Assembly: GCA_964628455.1 (NCBI GenBank)
Contig: CAZVPD010000015.1
Coordinates: forward strand, 1-38,719
Origin: JAQVWU01 sp964628455
Lineage (GTDB): Bacteria > Bacillota > Clostridia > Oscillospirales > CAG-272
Direction: 5' to 3'
Length of the DNA: 38,719 nucleotides
Shown here: positions 25,517 to 33,169 of the stretch, piece by piece
Layout of the letters: each line of letters begins with the position of its first letter
Numbering within the stretch: position 1 is the stretch's first letter
Notes under the pieces: generated by a model
The model's input: the letters and a program-made list of their open reading frames with translations, nothing else
Told to the model about the DNA's origin: nothing
Database searches by the model: none
Position numbers and translations under genes: made by a program

Positions 25517-26186
25517 CGTCTTCTTCTTCGGATAATGCGATTTTATTTCCCGCGGTAGCAATTGTTTTTACATATCCGGCAATTTCACGGCGGCATACCA
25601 CCTTGTTCCCAGCTATGAGCTGCAATTCTTTATTCTGCAGCATATCAACAGAAACATCATCGGCAATTATAATTTTATTGCCGGCTATTAATGCCGTTTT
25701 ATTTTTTGCATACTTCAAATAATCCGCATCTATTACAAATTTGTTGGCATGAAAATTATACGCATCGAAATCGGCGTAAATAATTCTGCCGTTTAACGAA
25801 GCATAATTAAAATCGATCCTATCTTTGCTGTTTTCGCTGATAATCAACATGCCATTCAGTATAATCGTTCCGGAGCATTGCTTTTTTAAACAGGAAATGA
25901 TACCTATGCCGTTGATGATCAGCACGGACTCGGAAGCTTTGCCGAAAAAACCGTCATTGATTTCCGTTGTACCGTTGATTGTGGAAATCATGGCGTCTCT
26001 TGAAATTTGCATTTCGGTTACTATGTCGTGTTTCGGGATTGCGGAAATTGCGCTCATAACTTCATCGGGGGCATCTTTGGGAAGGATAAGCATCACGATA
26101 TCTGAAATTTCCTCGATTCCCTGCGCCTGTTCGGCTGTTGTAATATACCTAAGATCGCACATCACCATGTCACTGATTTTTCCCAT
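25503..26186 (-). CDS. Unrecognised 227-residue repeat protein (putative beta-solenoid)
   Basis: I do not recognise the family. The N-terminal third is mixed alpha/beta (DLRYITTAEQAQGIEEISDI, then VMLILPKDAPDEVMSAI). The rest is a series of short hydrophobic strands with small turns: LIINGIGII, TIILNGMLII, LNGRIIYADFD, KFVIDADY, and three copies of AGNK(I/V) at about 167, 193 and 213. This spacing suggests stacked beta rungs like those of bactofilins or pentapeptide-type solenoids. The end is acidic (SEEEDDERD). There is no signal peptide or membrane segment. AGAGG stands 9 nt before the ATG. It overlaps the sigma gene by 14 bases and is first of the three-gene cassette. Confidence 0.7.
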   Translation of the reverse strand: MGKISDMVMCDLRYITTAEQAQGIEEISDIVMLILPKDAPDEVMSAISAIPKHDIVTEMQISRDAMISTINGTTEINDGFFGKASESVLIINGIGIISCLKKQCSGTIILNGMLIISENSKDRIDFNYASLNGRIIYADFDAYNFHANKFVIDADYLKYAKNKTALIAGNKIIIADDVSVDMLQNKELQLIAGNKVVCRREIAGYVKTIATAGNKIALSEEEDDERD

Positions 26187-26293
26187 TCTTCATTACCTCT
26201 TTCGTAAAATACGAGTTTTTAAGCTCTATACCGAGAAAGACGCTCAGATATGCGATTCTGTCCAAGGTAAATGGATATATTTATAAAAATGAG

Positions 26294-27304
26294 TTATATC
26301 ATAATCCGCATTCCGTTTTGCGATGACTTATAGATGCTTTCGATGATCTTCACGGTATCCCTGCCGTCCCTTACATCAGACCTAGTTCTTCCACCTGTGC
26401 CGACCGCTTCTATAAAGTCGGTTAACTGTAAAATGTGACCCAAAACAGGAGTGTTTGACGGATCCGAAGAACCGCTGCTGATCAAACCGGCCGGTTTCAC
26501 TTCACCGAATGATGCCACGTCGCAGTATGTTATCTGATGCTCTGTCAAAAGGATGCTTCCCAGTTCCCCGCTGATCGTTATTTTCCGCGGATATCCGGGG
26601 TATGTCGCAACCGAGGCACTGACGGTTCCCAGCGCTCCGTTTTTAAATGAAAGTACTGCAGCTGCAGTATCTTCCACCTCGATATCACGTATCAGAGTCT
26701 TAATCGTACCGGTTACCGTTTCGACTCCGCCCATGATAAAACTCAGTGCGTCCACACCGTGTATGCCCTGATTCATCAAAGCTCCGCCTCCGTCCATAGC
26801 CCAGGTACCCCGCCAGCCGCTGCTGTCATAATATTCCTGTGTCCTGTAATAATGCATTTCGAGATGAGCCGAGATAATCCTGCCGAACATCCCGTTTATT
26901 ACCGCATTGCGCACACGTATAATGTCCTCGTAATATCGCATCTGAGAGATAACCGTACCGACTACCGAATGTTCCTTACAGGCAGCGATGATTTTTTCGG
27001 CGCTGTCAACAGTCAGGGCCATGGGTTTTTCTATAACGACATGTTTGCCTGCGTTTGCGCATAAAACCGCAGTCTCCGCATGCCGGCCGCTCGGTACGCA
27101 AATACATAAAGCGTCGATATTTTCGTCGCACAGCATCTCTTCTGTTTTATCATAAGCACGCGTTTGATGCTTCCGGGCAAAATCATGCGCGCGTGCAGAA
27201 TCAACATCGGTCACGCCGTATAATTTCGCTCCGTTGATTGCCGCAATCGCGCCGGCATGAACAGAAGAAATCATTCCGCAGCCGATAATACCGAAACCGA
27301 ACAT
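26294..27304 (-). CDS. Gfo/Idh/MocA-family NAD(P)-dependent oxidoreductase
   Basis: A 336-residue sugar or polyol dehydrogenase-type protein. It has the N-terminal Rossmann motif GIIGCGMISSVHAGA (5-19), the family EKP motif (EKPMAL, 92-97), and GGALMNQGIHGVD (about 173-185) with the likely catalytic His182. The C-terminal alpha/beta domain follows. The natural substrate is unknown; such enzymes often act on inositol, glucosides or uronates and occur beside glycosidases. GGAAGGAT precedes the ATG. It lies between the zinc-ribbon genes and the sigma cassette, all on the minus strand, and may share a transcript from the promoter at 28784-28812; no clear terminator separates them. Confidence 0.9.
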   Translation of the reverse strand: MFGFGIIGCGMISSVHAGAIAAINGAKLYGVTDVDSARAHDFARKHQTRAYDKTEEMLCDENIDALCICVPSGRHAETAVLCANAGKHVVIEKPMALTVDSAEKIIAACKEHSVVGTVISQMRYYEDIIRVRNAVINGMFGRIISAHLEMHYYRTQEYYDSSGWRGTWAMDGGGALMNQGIHGVDALSFIMGGVETVTGTIKTLIRDIEVEDTAAAVLSFKNGALGTVSASVATYPGYPRKITISGELGSILLTEHQITYCDVASFGEVKPAGLISSGSSDPSNTPVLGHILQLTDFIEAVGTGGRTRSDVRDGRDTVKIIESIYKSSQNGMRIMI

Positions 27305-27419
27305 AGACTTATCCTTCCATTCGTTCTTATGAATTACCGATAGTTCCGACCCATCGTTTTATAAAAGAATACGGCGATCAAGAAAACGATTTTTACGGAA
27401 ATTGCAGTTTTTCGGCTTA

Positions 27420-27947
27420 TCAGGCCGGCTGCCCCTTATCTGTTTTGTCGCTTTTGCTTTTTAATTTCGGCAGACTTATTATCAGGCATTTATATGCGGA
27501 AAAAACACCGGCAACAAGCAATAGGCTGTAAATAACCAAAACGGCTGTGCCGAACACAAAAGAAAGCATGGTTCCGGTTTCATTCACCGTGCTGTATTCA
27601 AATGCGGTTCCTTCGTTATAAGTGTATTTAAAAAAAACATTCAATGATATTTTCAACAATATATCGGAAATTTTAAAAATTATTCCGAGTATAGTCAGAC
27701 GGAATCCGTAGCCGGCATGATATAATGCATATTTTGATTTCGGACTCAGTAAATGCGGGAGAATAAATAAAAACGGCAAATAGGCAAGACAAGCCAGGCT
27801 CTTGTTTTTTTTAATATCGTTTGCATCAAATCCGTTTATTTTTTGCGGAGGGTTTTCTTTTCTTAACACATCGATGGTCCGGCGACAGGATATGCAGACT
27901 TCGCTTTCATCATTTACTTCGGAACCGCAGTATTTACATAAAGACAT
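27420..27947 (-). CDS. Zinc-ribbon membrane protein, DUF4870-like
   Basis: A 175-residue protein. The N-terminus is a zinc ribbon (CKYCGS...CISC: C4, C7, C18, C21). A short linker leads to a membrane part of about three helices (roughly 48-66, 75-100, 130-155). The LACLAYLPFLFILPHLL...SKYALYHAGYGFRL stretch resembles DUF4870 proteins. A lysine-rich tail ends the protein. It begins 2 bases after the stop of the related upstream gene with no good ribosome site of its own, so it is probably translated by coupling. Function unknown. Confidence 0.7.
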   Translation of the reverse strand: MSLCKYCGSEVNDESEVCISCRRTIDVLRKENPPQKINGFDANDIKKNKSLACLAYLPFLFILPHLLSPKSKYALYHAGYGFRLTILGIIFKISDILLKISLNVFFKYTYNEGTAFEYSTVNETGTMLSFVFGTAVLVIYSLLLVAGVFSAYKCLIISLPKLKSKSDKTDKGQPA

Positions 27948-27949
27948 AT

Positions 27950-28696
27950 TTATAATTCTGTCATATCGCCGATATGACGATATATAAATGCTCCGTTTTC
28001 CGACTTCATTCCCTCTATAAGACCGTCGATCCGAATATCATACTGCTTAAAGGGGAATGTATATCCGTTTTGCGGAAATGATTCCATTATTTCTTTGATC
28101 ACATCATATAAAAGAACAATTCCGACAACGGTTATAACGGTACTCAACAGAAAGATGATCGCTGTCAGGACGAGTATTGCCCGCGCATAATTGCGTCGGT
28201 TGATATTCCGGGCATCAAAAGCCCAGATAATGGCTAAAATGAATCCGATAACCGGCAGAGAGAATAAAACCATCATACCGACATAACTCCAGACACCCAC
28301 GGAAGCATATTTCGAGTCGGAAGGTGGAGGTGTCGTATAAGGATTGAACTGTTCTCCCGATGCGGCAGACCGGCCGTTCTGCCTGTAACTGCTTTCTTCC
28401 TGATGATGTTGATGTATCTGACGGTTTTCATTTTGCTCTTTGTCTCTTTCGGGAACCGCATCATCTTTTATTTTACTATCAACGTTTTTTTCGCTGTTGA
28501 TTGCTTTGTCGTCCGATATCTCGTTATTTGCAGTTTTATCCGGTTTCATTCCGGATAATGTTTCATTTTCCGAAGGATTGGATTTCGGTTTTTCTTCTTC
28601 CTGTTTTGCTCTGACAATAAGCGTCCCGCATTCAAAACAAAATTTCGCTTTTTCGCTGAGTACAGCACCGCAAAATCTGCACTTTTCGGGTTCCAT
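27950..28696 (-). CDS. Zinc-ribbon membrane protein with long polar linker
   Basis: A 248-residue protein of unknown role. It has an N-terminal zinc ribbon (CRFCGAVLSEKAKFCFECG: C6, C9, C20, C23), a ~90-residue charged low-complexity linker rich in Glu, Asn, Asp, Lys and Gln, and two membrane helices (about 134-160 and 168-198). A ~50-residue polar C-terminal tail follows. GGGGGT stands close before the ATG, and a perfect promoter lies upstream (28784-28812). The shared N-terminal ribbon and adjacency to the next gene suggest the two proteins work together at the membrane. Confidence 0.75.
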   Translation of the reverse strand: MEPEKCRFCGAVLSEKAKFCFECGTLIVRAKQEEEKPKSNPSENETLSGMKPDKTANNEISDDKAINSEKNVDSKIKDDAVPERDKEQNENRQIHQHHQEESSYRQNGRSAASGEQFNPYTTPPPSDSKYASVGVWSYVGMMVLFSLPVIGFILAIIWAFDARNINRRNYARAILVLTAIIFLLSTVITVVGIVLLYDVIKEIMESFPQNGYTFPFKQYDIRIDGLIEGMKSENGAFIYRHIGDMTEL

Positions 28697-28783
28697 AAAA
28701 CAACCCCCTTCATATTTTGAATTTCATAAGAAAATGATGCTTTGTCATCCGAAAAACATATGAATATTGCATTATTTTATATG

Positions 28784-28812
28784 ATTATATAACAAACCGT
28801 GATATATGTCAA
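28784..28812 (-). promoter_or_regulatory. Consensus sigma-A promoter for the zinc-ribbon operon
   Basis: On the minus strand TTGACA (28812-28807), a 17-bp spacer, TATAAT (28789-28784). Transcription would begin near 28777, about 80 bases before the gene at 28696. It is back to back with the MFS promoter, with 29 bp between the two -35 boxes. Confidence 0.85.
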
Positions 28813-28841
28813 GCAATATCATTTATTTAGAAGATTACGTG

Positions 28842-28870
28842 TTGTCTTTTCGAAGATCCTGTGCTATAAT
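28842..28870 (+). promoter_or_regulatory. Sigma-A promoter for the MFS gene
   Basis: TTGTCT (28842-28847), a 17-bp spacer, TATAAT (28865-28870), with TGC before the -10 (extended -10 form). The start would be near 28877, leaving a ~30-base leader. Confidence 0.8.
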
Positions 28871-28908
28871 TTATTCCGGTATATAAAAATCCATTAAAAC
28901 GGTGAGAT

Positions 28909-30105
28909 ATGAAAAATTCCGGCAAATTGTTTTATTCGACCGGTACACTTCTGATGCTTATGCTTTTTGCATTCGGAAATACCACTCAAAGCACCCTGCT
29001 TAATATGTTTGTCACACATTATGCAATTAATGCGGCACAGCAGAGTTTTATCAGTTCGGTGATAAGCGCAGGAATGTTTTCGGCTCTTTGTCTTCTTTTA
29101 TTCGGGATCATCAGACTGCGAAGAACTCTTGTTTTGATTGCCTCGGCTTTGCTTGCCGCCGTGTTTTTCTTTGCCATCGGTTTTATGCCTCCTTATTCGC
29201 TTTTATTGATTTTTTATTTTTTTATAGGTATATCATACGGGTTTATCGATTCTGCAGCATCGTCGGTTACGGCAGACCTTTATGCCGGTAAAGAAGCAGC
29301 GCGCTATATGGGTCTTCTGCATTCTTTTTTCGGGATAGGCGGAGTCTGCGGACCGCTTTTTATTCAGCAGATGCTGATACATCATTATAAATGGAATGAA
29401 ATAATAAGGGTTTTTGCGGTTTTCGGATTTGCGGTGTTTTTGTATTCTGTCTTTGTATATATTAAAACAAAAAACGAACTTTCCGCGGTGATCGGAGATA
29501 CGCCTCCTATAGCGCTTTCCGGTATACGGAAATTTCTGACACCGCGCAATACTCTGTTTATGCTTGCTGTGGGATTTAAAGGCGCGCAGGAAGTTTGTCT
29601 GGCGTTTTGGCTTGTGCGTTATATAACAGTCGGTCTGGGAAATCCCGTCCTTGGTCCTCTGGCGATTTCACTGATGTGGCTCGGTTCCTCCGCATCTCGG
29701 ATTATTGTACCCCGACTGCCCTTTGAGACAAACAGATATATAATTCTTTCCATGTTCGGTTCGGCGGTTATACTGACTGTTTCATTGATTTTTCCTTCCG
29801 CTTTATTTATGTGTCTTGCCGCCTTTTTCGTAGGACTGACAAGCGGAGCCGTCGTCCCTTTGGGACTAAGTTCATTGTGTGCACGCTTTCCCGAAAACAC
29901 TCTCCTCGCTTCAGCCTGTACGTTGTTATGCATTTATGCGGGACAGGCACTGCTGCCGTTTACCGCCGGTTTGTTTTTCGGAAAAAAATTATACGCAGGG
30001 ATTCTCATGGCGGTTCTGTGCGGTCTGTCAGGTTCGGTGCTTGCACTCACATCCGAAAGAAGTCATTATAATCCTGCAAGTTCGATTGCTTTACGGCATA
30101 AATGA
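28909..30105 (+). CDS. Major facilitator superfamily transporter
   Basis: A 398-residue integral membrane protein with about 12 hydrophobic segments in two halves; a polar region near residues 187-205 is likely the central loop. Family-like features include the acidic/glycine-rich FIGISYGFIDSAASSVTADLY near helix 4 and repeated short Gly-rich helices. Substrate is not predictable; this form recalls fucose/sugar or multidrug MFS proteins. It has its own extended -10 promoter, diverging from the zinc-ribbon operon. The ribosome site is weak (GGTGAG, 5 nt before the ATG). Confidence 0.85.
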   Translation: MKNSGKLFYSTGTLLMLMLFAFGNTTQSTLLNMFVTHYAINAAQQSFISSVISAGMFSALCLLLFGIIRLRRTLVLIASALLAAVFFFAIGFMPPYSLLLIFYFFIGISYGFIDSAASSVTADLYAGKEAARYMGLLHSFFGIGGVCGPLFIQQMLIHHYKWNEIIRVFAVFGFAVFLYSVFVYIKTKNELSAVIGDTPPIALSGIRKFLTPRNTLFMLAVGFKGAQEVCLAFWLVRYITVGLGNPVLGPLAISLMWLGSSASRIIVPRLPFETNRYIILSMFGSAVILTVSLIFPSALFMCLAAFFVGLTSGAVVPLGLSSLCARFPENTLLASACTLLCIYAGQALLPFTAGLFFGKKLYAGILMAVLCGLSGSVLALTSERSHYNPASSIALRHK

Positions 30106-30198
30106 ATGAACAATTATTTCATTGAGAATAATCATTAAGGCACAGACAGAGACAGTATATTAACGGTATTCTGACGAACAAAGGAGATAAATATCATT

Positions 30199-30660
30199 AT
30201 GAAAACTATATCTCAATCCAAATCAACTTTATCGGAAGTCATGCTCCCCAATCAGGCAAATCCTTCCGGCGTGGTTCACGGCGGTGAGATCATGAAAATC
30301 ATGGATACATGCGGCGGTGTTGCTGCCATGCGGCACGCAAAAATGAACGCCGTTACGGTAAGAGTTGATGAACTGGTTTTTTATCAGTCGATCACCGTCG
30401 GTCAGCTTGTTATCTGCGACGCTGAGGTGGCTTTTGTGGGCAGAACCTCCATGGAGGTTAAGATAACGGTCAAAGTTGAGGATCTTGTAAGCAATTGGCC
30501 GGCTAAAGTCGCATTATCGGCATTTTTTACTTATGTAGCACTCGACAGACAGGGAAATCCATGCGTTGTCCCGGAACTGCTTCTGGAAACAGATGAACAG
30601 AAAGAAACTTTTGAAATCAGAAAGCAAAAATATCTGGAAAAAAAGAAAGATCGAATATAA
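30199..30660 (+). CDS. Acyl-CoA thioesterase (hotdog fold, YciA/BACH type)
   Basis: Hydrolyses acyl-CoA to free acid and CoA. The 153-residue single hotdog domain shows NPSGVVHGGEIMKIMD (21-36), with the conserved His-Gly-Gly and the Asp of the active helix, then AVTVRVDELVFYQSITVGQLV and the VGRTSMEV strand. The C-terminus is highly charged. AAGGAG at 30181-30186 precedes the ATG by about 12 nt. It stands just before the hydrogenase-like gene (52-base gap), possibly on one transcript, though no metabolic link is evident. Confidence 0.88.
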   Translation: MKTISQSKSTLSEVMLPNQANPSGVVHGGEIMKIMDTCGGVAAMRHAKMNAVTVRVDELVFYQSITVGQLVICDAEVAFVGRTSMEVKITVKVEDLVSNWPAKVALSAFFTYVALDRQGNPCVVPELLLETDEQKETFEIRKQKYLEKKKDRI

Positions 30661-30712
30661 CGCAATAAGAACCGGCTGACCGCATCATCGGCTATAGAGG
30701 GGAGCGCAGAAA

Positions 30713-31963
30713 ATGACTGCCTTCAAAGAATTATATAATAAACTTCTTTCGGAATCATTGAAAAATCCGCTGACGGATGAAACCGTAAAAGTCTTTAAAA
30801 ACTGTTATGACAACAATCAGCTGGATTGTCTTTTGCATCCGGAAAAATATCCGCCGGTCTGGCTGACCGGAGACTGTAGCTGTTCTTCCGAACAGCAGGA
30901 CTCCTGTGCCGGCAACTGCCCGTTTGATGCAATTCATAAAAAAGCCGAAGGAAATATAACGATCAGCAAGGAGGAGTGCGTCGGCTGTTCGGCATGTATT
31001 GATTATTGTAAAGAAAAAAACCTTGCTGCGGGTCACGAAATCATCTCTGTTCTCAATGCCGTCAGACATGGTTCGCACCTGTCCTATGCTCTGGTCGCAC
31101 CCGCATTTTTAGGACAGTTTGACAAAGAGATCACTCCCGGAAAACTGCGTTCGGCTCTGAAACAAATCGGATTTGACGGTATGATCGAAGTCTCTCTTTT
31201 TGCGGATATTCTTACGCTTAAGGAATCGCTGGAATTCAATTATAATATCCGCGAAGAAACCGATTATCAGCTGACCAGTTGCTGCTGTCCCATTTGGATT
31301 GCTATGATCCGTAAAATTTATAAAAGCCTGATGCCTCATGTTCCCGGATCGGTATCACCGATGATCGCAGCCGGCCGTACCATAAAACATCTGCATCCCG
31401 ACGCACTGACCGTGTTTATCGGCCCTTGCATAGCAAAAAAAGCAGAAGCCAAAGAAACCGATATTGCGGACGCTGTCGATTATGTACTTACATTCGAAGA
31501 AGTAAACGATATTTTCAAAGCGCTTGATATCGATCCCCTGCATTCGGTGGAAAGTGAAAAAGATCATTCATCGCGCGCAGGAAGAATATATGCCCGGACA
31601 GGCGGTGTCAGCGAAGCGGTAAAAGAAACACTGAAACGCATCAGTCCGAAAAATTCCATCGATATTAAAGCCAGGCAGGCGGACGGAGTCCGGGCCTGCA
31701 AAGCGATGGTGAACGAATTGCTTGCGGGAAATATCGATGCGAATTTTTATGAGGGAATGGGTTGCATAGGGGGATGCGTAGGCGGACCCAAATCTATTCT
31801 CGACCCCATTCAGGGTCGGGAAAATGTAAACGAATACGGAAGTTCCGCCCCTGCGGCTACCCCCATTGACAATCCGTATGTCATTGAACTTCTTCATCTT
31901 CTCGGTATCGATACGGTGGAAAGTCTTCTTGCAGAAAGCGCTTTTTTTACGAGACATTTTTAG
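30713..31963 (+). CDS. [FeFe]-hydrogenase-like protein with N-terminal ferredoxin clusters
   Basis: A 416-residue monomeric [FeFe] hydrogenase catalytic-domain protein. The N-terminus has two cysteine sets: CSC...CAGNCP (55, 57, 65, 69) and CVGCSACIDYC (89, 92, 95, 99), the second a classic 4Fe-4S site. H-cluster motifs: L1 TSCCCPIW (188-195), L2 GPCIAKKAE (237-245), L3 EGMGCIGGCVGG (347-358). All four H-cluster cysteines and the proton-transfer Cys (C191) are kept; C190 is an extra Cys where Ser is usual. It lacks the extra domains of bifurcating HydA and has no PAS domain. It is probably a non-prototypical group; whether it makes, takes up or senses H2 is open. GAGGGGAG precedes the ATG. 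Confidence 0.85.
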   Translation: MTAFKELYNKLLSESLKNPLTDETVKVFKNCYDNNQLDCLLHPEKYPPVWLTGDCSCSSEQQDSCAGNCPFDAIHKKAEGNITISKEECVGCSACIDYCKEKNLAAGHEIISVLNAVRHGSHLSYALVAPAFLGQFDKEITPGKLRSALKQIGFDGMIEVSLFADILTLKESLEFNYNIREETDYQLTSCCCPIWIAMIRKIYKSLMPHVPGSVSPMIAAGRTIKHLHPDALTVFIGPCIAKKAEAKETDIADAVDYVLTFEEVNDIFKALDIDPLHSVESEKDHSSRAGRIYARTGGVSEAVKETLKRISPKNSIDIKARQADGVRACKAMVNELLAGNIDANFYEGMGCIGGCVGGPKSILDPIQGRENVNEYGSSAPAATPIDNPYVIELLHLLGIDTVESLLAESAFFTRHF

Positions 31964-31969
31964 GAAAGC

Positions 31970-32006
31970 AAAAAAAAAAGCAATGCGTCCCGCAAAGCTT
32001 TTTTTT
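31970..32006. terminator. Bidirectional terminator between hydrogenase and ferredoxin genes
   Basis: An A-run plus GC (about 31971-31981) pairs with GC plus a T-run (31997-32006). Inside is a short GCG/CGC hairpin (31985-31987 with 31991-31993). Because the stem is A-run against T-run, each strand ends in a T-tract, fitting a shared terminator for convergent genes. Confidence 0.8.
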
Positions 32007-32028
32007 GATCCCTACCGCATCCCGATTT

Positions 32029-32217
32029 TTATTTTTCGATCGTAATAACGGAAACAGGACAGCTGTCCGCTGCTTCCTGTGCCGTTTCTTCATTTGATTC
32101 GTCAACATCGGAATAAACTTCTGCAAGTCCGTCATCCGCCATGCGGAAAACTTCAGGACAAGTTTCCTCGCAAAGACCGCAGCCTATGCATCCCGAACGG
32201 TCGATTTCAGCTTTCAT
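32029..32217 (-). CDS. Single-cluster [4Fe-4S] ferredoxin
   Basis: A 62-residue ferredoxin closely resembling the Thermotoga maritima type. CIGCGLCEETCP gives C10, C13, C16 and C20, and DSCPVSVI gives C53. By analogy C10, C13, C16 and C53 bind one [4Fe-4S] cluster. C20 is the residue that forms a disulfide in T. maritima ferredoxin, but its partner Cys is missing here. It would carry low-potential electrons, for instance to the hydrogenase-like protein encoded convergently. AAGGAG (32235-32230, minus strand) precedes the ATG. A TTTCGG/CCGAAA hairpin (32241-32256) lies in the leader. Confidence 0.93.
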   Translation of the reverse strand: MKAEIDRSGCIGCGLCEETCPEVFRMADDGLAEVYSDVDESNEETAQEAADSCPVSVITIEK

Positions 32218-32240
32218 ATTGAATATTTTCTCCTTTTCAT

Positions 32241-32256
32241 TTTCGGTTATCCGAAA
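32241..32256 (-). other. Small palindrome upstream of the ferredoxin gene
   Basis: TTTCGG (32241-32246) and CCGAAA (32251-32256) form a perfect 6-bp inverted repeat with a 4-nt spacer, 24 bases before the ferredoxin ATG and beside its ribosome site. It may be a leader hairpin or an operator; it does not match the palindrome at 33129-33144. Confidence 0.4.
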
Positions 32257-32340
32257 TCATATAAATAAATCCGATCACACAGCCGCAAATAACACATTGA
32301 ATTTTTTCGGCATAAAAACAGATTCTTTTGCAGGTATAAT

Positions 32341-33054
32341 TTAATCCAGGATCTGACCTTCAGCGGAAATTGTCACCACCTGCCACGGGATCATCTTCCC
32401 GCTGCCGATAAGAGCTTCTTTCACTGCCTGTTCGATCCCGCCGCAGCAGGGAACTTCCATTCGTGCTACCAGGATACTTTTTATATCATTCCGTTTCAGT
32501 ATTTCAGTCAGTTTCTCGGCATAACTGCCCATGTCCAGTTTTGGACATCCGATCAGTGCGATCCTGTTTTTAATAAAACGGTTATGAAAATCTCCGTATG
32601 CAAAAGCAGTGCAGTCGGTTGCCACCAGTAAAGCGGCATTTTTAAAAAACGGAGCCGTGACGGGAACCAGTTTGATCTGGACCGGCCATTGTCTTAACAT
32701 ACTTTCGGGTTTATGTTGTTCGTCGGATGAAAATACGCTGCTTTTACGGGTTATATCTTTGATCCTTGTTCCCGGGCAAGCGCCCCCGCCGCAATCCGTT
32801 TTTATGGAATTGATCCGGTTTACCGTTTTTTTATTCACCGCTTTTTCATCAAATTCCGCCGCTTCCCTTTCTTCAAACGAGATGGCACCGGTCGGACAGA
32901 CAGGAAGGCAATTACCCAAACCGTCACAGTAATCATCGCGTATTAATTCAGCTTTTCCGCTAACTATGGCGATTGCGCCTTCATGACACGCATCGGCGCA
33001 TAAACCGCATCCGTTGCACTTTTCTTTATTGATTTTTATTATTTTTCTGATCAT
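32341..33054 (-). CDS. 4Fe-4S dicluster protein with a cysteine-rich C-terminal domain
   Basis: A 237-residue iron-sulfur protein. Cluster 1 is standard: CNGCGLCADAC (C13, C16, C19, C23). Cluster 2 is CDGLGNCLPVC (C43, C49, C53), which lacks the usual second cysteine. A CGGGAC pair (near 88-93) follows. The C-terminal half carries CTAFAYGDFH, GCPKLD and VPCCGG, conserved-looking Cys/His sites. This type is common in anaerobic Firmicutes beside Crp/FNR regulators; its reaction is unknown. It lies divergent from the Crp/FNR gene and has a -10 box (TATAAT, 33107-33102) with a palindrome centred about 41.5 bp upstream of its predicted start. Confidence 0.85.
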   Translation of the reverse strand: MIRKIIKINKEKCNGCGLCADACHEGAIAIVSGKAELIRDDYCDGLGNCLPVCPTGAISFEEREAAEFDEKAVNKKTVNRINSIKTDCGGGACPGTRIKDITRKSSVFSSDEQHKPESMLRQWPVQIKLVPVTAPFFKNAALLVATDCTAFAYGDFHNRFIKNRIALIGCPKLDMGSYAEKLTEILKRNDIKSILVARMEVPCCGGIEQAVKEALIGSGKMIPWQVVTISAEGQILD

Positions 33055-33101
33055 AGAAAGTCTCCCCTGTCAATAATTTTTCTGTATCTGCTTATGAAAT
33101 T

Positions 33102-33144
33102 ATTATACTATAAACCATAAAAATAATCTGTTGCGCCTGCAACA
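33102..33144 (-). promoter_or_regulatory. Promoter with Crp/FNR-type operator for the Fe-S protein gene
   Basis: The perfect inverted repeat TGTTGC-GCCT-GCAACA lies at 33129-33144. On the minus strand a TATAAT -10 box is at 33107-33102, and no good -35 is present. If transcription starts near 33095, the palindrome centre (33136.5) is at about -41.5, the place used by class II Crp/FNR activators. The operator also lies 25 bases before the start of the Crp/FNR gene, so it could control that gene too. Confidence 0.65.
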
Positions 33145-33169
33145 ATAATATGAAAAGAGATAAATTAAT

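Noticed and set aside
27353..27390. ATCGTTTT/AAAACGAT inverted repeat between the zinc-ribbon operon and the oxidoreductase gene
   Set aside because: The loop is 22 nt and there is no T-tract in the direction of transcription, so it is not a credible terminator.
30121..30140. Fur-box-like sequence (GAGAATAATCATTA) before the thioesterase gene
   Set aside because: Only one half matches the consensus well, and the neighbouring gene has no iron link.
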